Positions 44,423 to 51,825 of a stretch of DNA of 64,000 nucleotides are shown here, piece after piece. The position numbers and the translations under genes are program-made. The notes under the pieces are model-generated. The model had not been told where the DNA came from. It did not search any database and saw nothing but the letters and a program-made list of their open reading frames with translations. Each line of letters starts with the position of its first letter. Position 1 is the first letter of the stretch. The stretch is from UA16 sp002292325 (lineage in GTDB: Bacteria > Bacteroidota > Bacteroidia > Flavobacteriales_D > Sanyastnellaceae). The DNA is taken from the NCBI GenBank assembly GCA_943788645.1, contig CALSRC010000001.1, positions 186,001 through 250,000 of the forward strand, in the 5' to 3' direction.

Positions 44423-44641
44423 TTGTCACCATCAGACGGCTCTTCCAAGGGGAATAAGAAAGGATTCTTACGGTTCTCAGGGATGGCTTTTACCATGGCG
44501 GCCAGCATTGGCCTTTGCGTATGGCTTGGCAGGTGGTGGGACGAATCAACGGGCCGAGATTTCCCATTTGGAACGCTTATTGGCGGAGTATTCGGCACCG
44601 CCGCGGCTATTTACCTCGTGATAAAAGAGCTTTCTAATTAA
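44423..44641 (+). CDS. AtpZ/AtpI family ATP synthase-associated membrane protein
   Basis: This 72-residue protein has two membrane helices separated by a short loop (FSGMAFTMAASIGLCVWLGRWWDE, GTLIGGVFGTAAAIYLVIKEL), the hallmark of AtpZ proteins, which are thought to help Mg2+/Ca2+ handling or assembly of the F-type ATP synthase. The start is a TTG at 44423, because no ATG gives the conserved basic N-terminus. The next gene begins at the base after its stop codon. Confidence 0.75.
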   Translation: MSPSDGSSKGNKKGFLRFSGMAFTMAASIGLCVWLGRWWDESTGRDFPFGTLIGGVFGTAAAIYLVIKELSN

Positions 44642-45016
44642 ATGAAATTTGAAGTTAAACTGGTGCTCGCCAATGCACTGCTGTACGGTTGCAGCCAACT
44701 GATACCTGTGTTTGAGGGGTTTGCAAGCACATGGGTTTGGGCGTTCTTGGTGCTGGGTTATTTTGGTCTCACAGTGCTATTGAATAAGTGGATTCAAGCG
44801 GCAGCGAAACGGTCGCCTATTCAATTTGTCACCGCTGTAAATGGATCCACCGCAATCAAAATGCTATTGAGTTTGAGCGCAGCTACGGTTTACCTCGTGC
44901 AGGTCGGAGGGGAATTCCGTGTGCACTTCGTGATGGGCTTGTTTGTGACATTTGCGGTGAACACCGCTTTGCTGGTTGCAGAATCGCAAAAATTGTCACT
45001 AAAGGATAAGAATTAA
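44642..45016 (+). CDS. Membrane protein of the ATP synthase cluster (AtpI position)
   Basis: This 124-residue protein has four predicted membrane helices. Its sequence is not strongly conserved, but it sits exactly between AtpZ and subunit a, where many Bacteroidota have a protein of this size that may be an AtpI counterpart. It follows AtpZ with no gap (TAA then ATG). I recognise no domain in it, so the functional link comes from position only. Confidence 0.6.
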   Translation: MKFEVKLVLANALLYGCSQLIPVFEGFASTWVWAFLVLGYFGLTVLLNKWIQAAAKRSPIQFVTAVNGSTAIKMLLSLSAATVYLVQVGGEFRVHFVMGLFVTFAVNTALLVAESQKLSLKDKN

Positions 45017-45060
45017 AGATTTACACCAATTGAGGTAAATAAAATCGAAAAAGTTCGATG

Positions 45061-45087
45061 TTGCCTGTGTTTAGTTAACTACTTTTG
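45061..45087 (+). promoter_or_regulatory. Promoter of the ATP synthase genes
   Basis: TTG at 45061-45063 and TACTTTTG at 45080-45087, 16 bp apart, fit a Bacteroidota promoter (-33 TTG, -7 TAnnTTTG; usual spacing slightly longer). The element lies 26 bp before the atpB ATG, so the ATP synthase genes can be transcribed apart from porW and atpZ. Confidence 0.6.
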
Positions 45088-45113
45088 CGCCGAATTCTAC
45101 TGGTACGACTCAA

Positions 45114-46382
45114 ATGAATCGCTTTTTTCGCTCTGTTGGAGTTTTGTTAATCGTTATTGGCTTGGCCGGTGGTGCGCCTTTGTTTGCGCAGGACCACAAC
45201 GAGCATAGCGATGCACATGCGGAGCATGAGGGTCATGGCCAAGAAGGCGCAGATCACGAGGGCCACGACCACGAGGGCCACGACCACGAGGGTCACGACC
45301 ACGAGGGTCACGACCACGAGGGTCACGACCACGAAGGCCACGACCACGAAGGCCACGACCACGAAGGCGATCATCACGAAGAGGAGTTTGTTGCGGGAAC
45401 GTTTATCATCCACCACATTGCAGATGCCCACGACATTCATCTGTTTGGTGATGTGCACATACCACTCCCCGTCATTCTTTATGCAGAAGGCCACGGTCTT
45501 CAGTTTTTCATGAGCAGCGCATTTGACGGACATGGACACGGAGACAAGCACTTGCAGCGGGGCGGGATTGACTACACCTTGCATGCGGAAGACACCGAAC
45601 TAGAGGATGGCCGCAGCGTCGTTTCTGGACAGATTACTGCAACGGAGGCTGGAATAGCGATTGGACTTTTTGACTTCTCAATCACCAAATCGATTTTCGG
45701 TATGCTGGTGATTCTTGCGCTTATGGTTTGGATGTTTTTGGGTGTGGCCGGTTCTTACAAGAAAAACCCAGGTCAAGCTCCGAAAGGCATTGCAAACGCA
45801 ATGGAGCCGCTAATTATCTTCATCCGTGATGAAATCGCGAAGCCATCCATAGGAGACAAGGCTGATCGATTCATGCCATTTTTATTGACGGTCTTTTTCT
45901 TCATCTTTTTCTGTAACCTTTTGGGACTCGTTCCATTTCTGGGAGCTTTCAACATTACGGGTACCATCGGGGTGACAGTGGTGTTGGCGACGTTGGTTTT
46001 CTTGTTGACCAACCTCAACGGGAATAAACATTACTGGGGACACATTTTCTGGCCTCCAGGGGTCCCGCTTCCAGTGAAGTTCATTCTGGTGCCGATCGAG
46101 GTGTTTGGTATTCTTATGAAGCCGGCCGTTTTGATGATTCGTCTGACAGCGAATATTTCAGCGGGCCACATCATCATTCTCGCATTCACGAGTTTGATTT
46201 TCATATTTGGCGATGGCGGACAAGCTGCTGTTGCAGGATCAGGCATGGGAATTTTCTCCACAGCCTTTATGATATTCATGTATTTCTTGGAGTTGTTGGT
46301 TGCGTTTTTGCAAGCTTTCGTGTTCACGTTGCTTGCGGCGATTTATTTCGGTGACGCCACCCATGACCCCGCACACCATTGA
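45114..46382 (+). CDS. atpB: ATP synthase F0 subunit a with His-rich N-terminal extension
   Basis: This 422-residue protein forms the proton half-channels of the F0 motor. The C-terminal half has the typical five to six helices and the essential Arg (near residue 343) in LMIRLTANISAGHII. The N-terminus is unusual for general bacteria: a signal peptide (ends FAQ), then a His/Asp/Glu-rich stretch with eight DHEGH-type units (residues 47-86) and a further acidic region before the first helix, about 160 extra residues in the periplasm. Bacteroidota subunit a often has such an extension; this one is long and regular. It may bind metal ions. Confidence 0.93.
   Translation: MNRFFRSVGVLLIVIGLAGGAPLFAQDHNEHSDAHAEHEGHGQEGADHEGHDHEGHDHEGHDHEGHDHEGHDHEGHDHEGHDHEGDHHEEEFVAGTFIIHHIADAHDIHLFGDVHIPLPVILYAEGHGLQFFMSSAFDGHGHGDKHLQRGGIDYTLHAEDTELEDGRSVVSGQITATEAGIAIGLFDFSITKSIFGMLVILALMVWMFLGVAGSYKKNPGQAPKGIANAMEPLIIFIRDEIAKPSIGDKADRFMPFLLTVFFFIFFCNLLGLVPFLGAFNITGTIGVTVVLATLVFLLTNLNGNKHYWGHIFWPPGVPLPVKFILVPIEVFGILMKPAVLMIRLTANISAGHIIILAFTSLIFIFGDGGQAAVAGSGMGIFSTAFMIFMYFLELLVAFLQAFVFTLLAAIYFGDATHDPAHH
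45252..45371 (+). repeat. Eight tandem 15-bp units encoding DHEGH
   Basis: The unit GACCACGAGGGYCAC is repeated eight times in atpB, with only synonymous variation (GAG/GAA, GGC/GGT) plus the last unit ending GAT. The unit is a multiple of three, so copy-number change by slippage would keep the frame. Confidence 0.95.
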
Positions 46383-46414
46383 GTTAAAATCTATCCACAA
46401 TAAAACCCAACATT

Positions 46415-46660
46415 ATGGAATTGTTGAGCATTCTTTTTGAAATCGGAGTAGGTCAAGGTCTTGCAGGCCTTGGTGCAGGAGCAGCAGCGATTGGAGCTGG
46501 TATCGGTGTAGGTCGCATTGGCGGTTCTGCATTGGAAGCTATGGCGCGCCAACCTGAAGCCACCAGTGATTTACGTTCGAACATGATTGTCGCGGCCGCA
46601 CTCGTTGAGGGTGTTGCTTTGTTTGGCATCATCATTTGCTTGTTAGTAGCCCTCGGATAA
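46415..46660 (+). CDS. atpE: ATP synthase F0 subunit c
   Basis: This 81-residue hairpin of two membrane helices forms the rotor ring. Helix 1 is the Gly/Ala-rich GAGAAAIGAGIGVG, the loop carries RQPE (R45-Q46-P47) which contacts F1, and helix 2 holds the ion-binding Glu, E65 in AAALVEGVALF. The absence of the Gln and Ser ligands used by sodium rings suggests a proton ring. Confidence 0.95.
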   Translation: MELLSILFEIGVGQGLAGLGAGAAAIGAGIGVGRIGGSALEAMARQPEATSDLRSNMIVAAALVEGVALFGIIICLLVALG

Positions 46661-46667
46661 TCCGATT

Positions 46668-47165
46668 ATGGGAGCGTTACTCACACCGGCCTTAGGGACC
46701 GTCGTTTGGGCATCCATTGCGTTTCTTGTGGTGCTTTTTGTGCTCCGGCGGTTTGCTTGGGGTCCGATTCTTGCGGCCCTTGATGAGCGGGAGCAATCCA
46801 TCGCGGGAGCCTTGAATGAGGCTGATAAGGTTCGCAAGGAAATGGCTGAATTGGCCGCGAGCAACGAGAACGAATTGAAAGAGGCACGAGCTGAACGCGA
46901 TCGCATGATGCGGGAAGCACGTGAAATGGCCGATTCGTTGGTTGCTGATGCAAAAAACAAGGCAAGAGAAGCGGCAGACAAAGAAGTCGCTTCTGCTAAG
47001 GATGCTATTGCGATCGAGCGCAAGGCAGCTGTTGCTGAGTTGAAGGCGGAAGTTGGCAACCTATCTCTGGATATTGCCGAGCGATTGCTTCGAGAAAAGT
47101 TGGAGTCATCCGACGAGCAAAAAGCGCTTGTCAATCGGCTCATTGATGAATCCCCATTGAACTGA
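46668..47165 (+). CDS. atpF: ATP synthase F0 subunit b
   Basis: This 165-residue protein is the peripheral stalk. One N-terminal membrane helix (about 8-28, TVVWASIAFLVVLFVLRRFAWGP) is followed by a long charged coiled coil (about 35-160, for example EMAELAASNENELKEARAE). It starts 7 bp after atpE and is followed 4 bp later by atpH, which binds its C-terminal end. Confidence 0.95.
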   Translation: MGALLTPALGTVVWASIAFLVVLFVLRRFAWGPILAALDEREQSIAGALNEADKVRKEMAELAASNENELKEARAERDRMMREAREMADSLVADAKNKAREAADKEVASAKDAIAIERKAAVAELKAEVGNLSLDIAERLLREKLESSDEQKALVNRLIDESPLN

Positions 47166-47169
47166 TCTC

Positions 47170-47727
47170 ATGGCAACTCCTCGCGCAGCCATACGATATG
47201 CCAAGTCCTTGTTCAGCCTTGCTGAAGAACAAGGGTCCATCGATGCGATGGAGCAGGACGTACAAACTTTGAGTGCGACGATTGAAGCATCTGATGACCT
47301 AGAGTTGATGCTTCAGAGTCCGGTAATCAAGGCGGATGCGAAAGAGAAGATTCTAGTGAAGATTTTTGAAGGCCACATTGGTGCCCTTTCATTGGAATTT
47401 GTGAAGGTTTTAGTCAGGAAAGGACGAGAGTCCATCTTGCCTGCCATCATGCTTGAGGCACAGGGATTGGTGAGGACCAAACGAAACATACGGGTTGCAG
47501 AAGTGAAGACTGCTGTGCCCATGGATGATGAGTTGCGCAGCCGAGTTTCGGACGCACTCACTAAGCTACACGACGGCGACGTGGAATTACAAGAAACCGT
47601 TGAGCCCTCCTTGTTAGGTGGGTTTCAGCTATTGATGGACAATCAAATGATTGACGCGAGCATCAAACGGGAACTTGAATTGCTGCGTCGTCATATTACC
47701 GATCACGATTACGAACCGGAATTTTAA
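47170..47727 (+). CDS. atpH: ATP synthase F1 subunit delta
   Basis: This 185-residue soluble stalk protein links b to the top of the alpha/beta hexamer. The helical N-terminal domain (RAAIRYAKSLFSLAEEQG) and the C-terminal segment ETVEPSLLGGFQLLMDNQMIDASI with its Gly-Gly turn are typical. It lies between atpF and atpA in the standard order. Confidence 0.95.
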   Translation: MATPRAAIRYAKSLFSLAEEQGSIDAMEQDVQTLSATIEASDDLELMLQSPVIKADAKEKILVKIFEGHIGALSLEFVKVLVRKGRESILPAIMLEAQGLVRTKRNIRVAEVKTAVPMDDELRSRVSDALTKLHDGDVELQETVEPSLLGGFQLLMDNQMIDASIKRELELLRRHITDHDYEPEF

Positions 47728-47760
47728 GCCGGTCAAAGAAACCGAACACCAGCCGAAATC

Positions 47761-49338
47761 ATGGCAGAAATCAATCCAGCAGAAGTCTCTTCTATTTTGC
47801 GTGAACAACTCGCAGGCGTTAAGTCTGCGGCTGAATTGGAAGAAGTAGGAACCGTCCTTCAAGTCGGAGATGGCATTGCGCGCATCTATGGCCTGAGTAA
47901 TGTGGAATCGGGCGAATTAATTGAGTTTGACAACGGTGTTCGGGGCATTGCCTTGAACCTGGAGGAGGACAATGTTGGTGCCGTTTTATTAGATCCTTCA
48001 GGAGATTTGAAAGAAGGTTCCACTGTAAAACGAACGGGCCGGATCGCATCTGTGCGTGCCGGAGACGGCATGTTGGGTCGCGTCGTCAACACCTTGGGAG
48101 AGCCCATTGACGGAAAAGGGCCAATTACAGGTGAGCTATTCGAAATGCCGATCGAACGAAAGGCACCCGGTGTTATTTACCGACAGCCCGTAAGTGAACC
48201 GTTGCAAACCGGTATCAAGGCGATCGATGCAATGATTCCAATTGGCCGTGGTCAGCGAGAATTAATCATCGGTGACCGACAAACGGGCAAGACTACGGTG
48301 GCGATTGACACCATAATCAACCAACGTGAATTTTATGAGGCGGGTGAGCCGGTATTTTGCATTTATGTTGCCATTGGTCAAAAAGGGTCAACGGTTGCGG
48401 GTATTGTGAAGATGTTGGAGGAGAATGGAGCGTTGCCGTACACAGTGGTTGTAGCAGCGACAGCATCCGACCCTGCACCGCTTCAGTTCTACGCACCATT
48501 CACAGGTGCTGCGATTGGGGAATTCTTCCGAGATACAGGTCGAGCAGCATTGGTTGTTTATGATGATTTGTCAAAGCAAGCCGTTGCCTACCGTGAGGTA
48601 TCGTTGTTGTTGCGCCGTCCTCCAGGACGTGAGGCTTACCCAGGAGACGTCTTTTACCTGCACAGCCGCTTATTGGAGCGCGCGGCGAAGGTGATAGGTG
48701 AGCAAGGGATTGCCTCTCAAATGAATGATTTGCCTGCTTCATTGAAGGATAAGATTAAAGGCGGAGGCTCCTTGACGGCATTGCCGATTATTGAGACACA
48801 GGCGGGTGACGTTTCTGCGTATATCCCAACCAACGTAATCTCCATTACTGACGGTCAGATCTTTTTGGAGTCAAACCTGTTCTTGAGCGGTATTCGTCCA
48901 GCGATTAACGTCGGAATTTCTGTAAGTCGCGTTGGGGGTAATGCCCAGATCAAGTCCATGAAAAAGGTTTCTGGTACGTTGAAGCTTGACCAAGCTCAGT
49001 ACAGAGAGTTGGAGGCTTTCGCGAAGTTTGGTTCAGACTTGGACGATGCTACGAAAGCGGTTTTGGACAAAGGTGAACGCAACGTCGAAATTTTGAAGCA
49101 AGACCTCAATAGCCCAATGCGTGTTGAAGATCAAATTGCGATTATCTACTGCGGTGTTGAAGGCTTGCTGAAGAGCGTTCCGGTAAAGAAGGTGAAGGAA
49201 TTCGAAGTAGCCTTCCTCGATTACTTGCGTTCGAAGCACGCGGATACAATGGACCAGTTGAAGAGCGGAAAGTACGGTGATGAGCAAAAGGCGGTCCTTA
49301 CGGCTGCTGCCAAGGAAATGACGGCTCAATACGCATAA
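47761..49338 (+). CDS. atpA: ATP synthase F1 subunit alpha
   Basis: This 525-residue non-catalytic nucleotide-binding subunit has Walker A GDRQTGKT near residue 170 and Walker B LVVYDDLSKQA. The conserved PGREAYPGDVFYLHSRLLERAAK and the IRPAINVG segment close the family signature. It joins beta to form the F1 hexamer. The beta subunit gene is not here, in line with the separate atpDC transcript found in Bacteroidota. Confidence 0.97.
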   Translation: MAEINPAEVSSILREQLAGVKSAAELEEVGTVLQVGDGIARIYGLSNVESGELIEFDNGVRGIALNLEEDNVGAVLLDPSGDLKEGSTVKRTGRIASVRAGDGMLGRVVNTLGEPIDGKGPITGELFEMPIERKAPGVIYRQPVSEPLQTGIKAIDAMIPIGRGQRELIIGDRQTGKTTVAIDTIINQREFYEAGEPVFCIYVAIGQKGSTVAGIVKMLEENGALPYTVVVAATASDPAPLQFYAPFTGAAIGEFFRDTGRAALVVYDDLSKQAVAYREVSLLLRRPPGREAYPGDVFYLHSRLLERAAKVIGEQGIASQMNDLPASLKDKIKGGGSLTALPIIETQAGDVSAYIPTNVISITDGQIFLESNLFLSGIRPAINVGISVSRVGGNAQIKSMKKVSGTLKLDQAQYRELEAFAKFGSDLDDATKAVLDKGERNVEILKQDLNSPMRVEDQIAIIYCGVEGLLKSVPVKKVKEFEVAFLDYLRSKHADTMDQLKSGKYGDEQKAVLTAAAKEMTAQYA

Positions 49339-49341
49339 AGA

Positions 49342-50220
49342 ATGTCGGGCGGACTCAAAGAAGTAAGGGAGCGAATAACATCGGTGCAAAACACCGTGCA
49401 GATTACCTCTGCCATGAAAATGGTGGCAGCGGCTAAATTGCGCCGTGCTCAAGAAGCGATCACACGCATGCGACCATACGCAGAAAAGCTGCAGGCGGTC
49501 CTATCGAATGTGAGCGCCTCACTCGACAGTAGCGAAGGAGTGTATTCGCAGAAACGAGAAATCAAACGGGTTTTGTTGGTAGCCATTACGTCCAATCGAG
49601 GATTGTGTGGAGGTTTCAACAACAACATTATTAAGGCGGTCAAGGGCGGTATGTCAGACAAGGCCGTGGAGTATCATGTTTTGCCCTTGGGAAAGAAGGC
49701 GAACGACGCATTTAGAAAAGATAAATCGACCGAGCCGATTGGTTTTGGAGAGGATGATTGGAAAATCTTTGATGAGTTGAATTTTGACGCTGCCCAAGCG
49801 GTGGCCGAAAAAATCATGGTCCAGTTCGAGAATGGAACCTATGATGAGGTAAAAATTGTGTACAACCGATTCATCAATGCTGCGGTTCAGGAGGCTACGT
49901 TTGAGGCGTATCTGCCACTTGAGGCTTCCGAAACCGAGGATGCATCGGCTAGCGCAGATACGGAGTATATTTTCGAACCGAATCAAACGGAAATTATTGA
50001 ACGCATCATTCCGAATTCTCTGAAGGTTCAGCTGTACAAGGGTTTGCTTGACAGTCACGCTTCAGAGCATGGCGCGCGAATGACGGCAATGCACCAGGCC
50101 ACGGAGAACGGCGGCGAGTTGCTGCGCGATCTGCGTATTTCGTACAACAAGGCCCGTCAAGCTGCGATTACGACGGAGATTTTAGAAATCGTCGCGGGCT
50201 CAGAGGCCCTGGATGGATAA
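49342..50220 (+). CDS. atpG: ATP synthase F1 subunit gamma
   Basis: This 292-residue central rotor shaft has the long N-terminal helix (LKEVRERITSVQNTVQITSAMKMVAAAK), the middle Rossmann-like domain with SNRGLCGGFN, and the C-terminal helix ending in RISYNKARQAAITTEILEIVAGSEAL. Three bases separate it from atpA. It is the last ATP synthase gene in the window; epsilon and beta are absent. Confidence 0.97.
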   Translation: MSGGLKEVRERITSVQNTVQITSAMKMVAAAKLRRAQEAITRMRPYAEKLQAVLSNVSASLDSSEGVYSQKREIKRVLLVAITSNRGLCGGFNNNIIKAVKGGMSDKAVEYHVLPLGKKANDAFRKDKSTEPIGFGEDDWKIFDELNFDAAQAVAEKIMVQFENGTYDEVKIVYNRFINAAVQEATFEAYLPLEASETEDASASADTEYIFEPNQTEIIERIIPNSLKVQLYKGLLDSHASEHGARMTAMHQATENGGELLRDLRISYNKARQAAITTEILEIVAGSEALDG

Positions 50221-50272
50221 AATCTTTTTGGCATCTTCCTTGCGATAGACGGACTAGCATTAGCTTAGGACC

Positions 50273-50824
50273 GTGGGATTTCAAACACGCATTTTATTTT
50301 CTATGTTGCTCGTCATTGTTCTGTCTTTGACGGGAACCATGTACGTGGCATGGCAATTCGCAACGGAGCAAGAGGAATCCTACAATACTCAGCGATTGAT
50401 CCGAAAAGAAGCGGCGGTCCAGCGTAGCTTGGAATACACATTGGACAGGCTGCCTTACACGTTTCAAACAAAGGACATTCCGATTGCCTTTTCAGACAGG
50501 ATATGTGAATTGGCGGATATTCATGGAATGGATATTGCTTTATATCAACCAGAGGGTAAGCTGTTGACCCAGTCGACGCTGGACGTGAATGAGGGAGCAG
50601 ATATTTCGTTATCCGTTGAGGTCATGGAAGCTTTGAGCACATCAGATGACCGAATCCAAGGGGCGGACTACGGTCTTCGGTCAAGGTGTATTGGAATGTG
50701 CGGGATCAGCGCAATGTCGTCTTGGGCATTGTCGGGGTTCGTTATCAGCGACGGGCATTGGAGTCAGGAGGCTTTAGAGCATTTTGGAGCCAATTGGCCC
50801 CCCTATACGTCATGCTTTTGTTAG
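50273..50824 (+). CDS. NtrY-like sensor histidine kinase, N-terminal part of a frameshifted gene
   Basis: From a GTG at 50273, one membrane helix (about 8-28, LFSMLLVIVLSLTGTMYVAW) and a periplasmic sensor region follow. The frame should run from GADYGLRSR into VYWNVRDQRNVVLGIVG, but that continuation is read in the -1 frame. A missing G at 50685-50686 explains the change (AGG GTG in place of AGGTG). After residue 138 this frame is out of register (CIGMCGISAM) and stops at 50824. The joined protein would have about 475 residues. Confidence 0.75.
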   Translation: MGFQTRILFSMLLVIVLSLTGTMYVAWQFATEQEESYNTQRLIRKEAAVQRSLEYTLDRLPYTFQTKDIPIAFSDRICELADIHGMDIALYQPEGKLLTQSTLDVNEGADISLSVEVMEALSTSDDRIQGADYGLRSRCIGMCGISAMSSWALSGFVISDGHWSQEALEHFGANWPPYTSCFC

Positions 50825-51702
50825 GTGGAATGATTGTGGCTGCGATTTTATCCAATGGGTTGGTAAAGAACCTGAGAATAATCCGGGACCGCATGCGGGA
50901 ATTGAATCCGCAAGAGATGCAGACCCCCATTGCGTATTCTCGCAAAGATGCGATCGGTGAATTGGTGGATCAATACAATGCGTTATTGAAACACCTGGAA
51001 ATGACAGTGGAGGAATTAGCCAAAAAGGAACGGGAAGGTGCTTGGCGAATGATGGCGATGCAGGTCGCACATGAGATTAAGAATCCGTTGACGCCAATCA
51101 AGTTGGGCGCGCAGCATCTTGAACGTGCGTGGTCAGATGAACGTCCGGACTTTGAAGAACGACTGAAACGGCACTGCCGTGTGGTGACGGAACAAATTGA
51201 TGTATTGTCAGAAATTGCGCAAGACTTTTCGATGTTGGCCGCTGTCGGATTGAGTGAAATGGAGAGCATCGATGTTGCTGCAGTGCTCCGGGAATCTGTG
51301 GCGATGTATGAAGCTGCAGCTCCGAAGGTCGAATGGAATGATGAAGGAATGGTGGACGAAGCACTGTGGATGCAGGGGTCAAAACCTCATTTGTTGAGGG
51401 CGTTTAACAATGTTCTATCCAATGCGGTAGATGCCGTTGAAGGGGTGGCAGAGGGGATGATAAGCGTCTCCGCTTCTTGCGAAGGTCCGCGCATCATCGT
51501 TCGGATTAAGGACAACGGTGTGGGCATCAAAGAGGAAGATCAAGGGTCAATTTTTGAACCGCGCTTTACATTGAAGAAGACAGGAACGGGGCTGGGCCTC
51601 ACGATTACTCAATCGATTGTTAATCAAATGAATGGGACTATAAAAGTGTCCTCAGAACACGATTTCGGGACAACTCTTACGCTTTCATTTTTAGTGAGTT
51701 AG
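50686..51702 (+). CDS. NtrY-like sensor histidine kinase, C-terminal part of the frameshifted gene
   Basis: This part continues the periplasmic domain, then has a second membrane helix (about 42-62, YVMLLLGGMIVAAILSNGLV) and a HAMP-like linker (IRDRMRELN, DAIGELVDQYNALL). The HisKA box VAHEIKNPLTPIKLGAQHLER carries the phospho-acceptor His. The HATPase domain follows (NNVLSNAVDAVEG, IKDNGVGIKEED, TGTGLGLTITQSIV). The kinase resembles the NtrY-type family common in Bacteroidota. No response regulator is adjacent. The frame has no natural start of its own. Confidence 0.85.
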   Translation: MYWNVRDQRNVVLGIVGVRYQRRALESGGFRAFWSQLAPLYVMLLLGGMIVAAILSNGLVKNLRIIRDRMRELNPQEMQTPIAYSRKDAIGELVDQYNALLKHLEMTVEELAKKEREGAWRMMAMQVAHEIKNPLTPIKLGAQHLERAWSDERPDFEERLKRHCRVVTEQIDVLSEIAQDFSMLAAVGLSEMESIDVAAVLRESVAMYEAAAPKVEWNDEGMVDEALWMQGSKPHLLRAFNNVLSNAVDAVEGVAEGMISVSASCEGPRIIVRIKDNGVGIKEEDQGSIFEPRFTLKKTGTGLGLTITQSIVNQMNGTIKVSSEHDFGTTLTLSFLVS

Positions 51703-51825
51703 CAGTTTATGAACTGAGAACTGCTCATAACGAATGCTAAGAATTTGTAAAATGAAGCAAATTTTTTAGCATCATTGTCGGGGCGATTAGTGCCCAAACT
51801 GAAATGAAATTTTAAATCCTGTATA

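Noticed and set aside
45252..45371. 15-bp tandem array considered as CRISPR-like
   Set aside because: No spacers; it is coding sequence with synonymous changes.
45147..45584. Minus-strand open frame with Val/Ala repeats across atpB
   Set aside because: Antisense of the DHEGH repeat; low-complexity repeat translation only.
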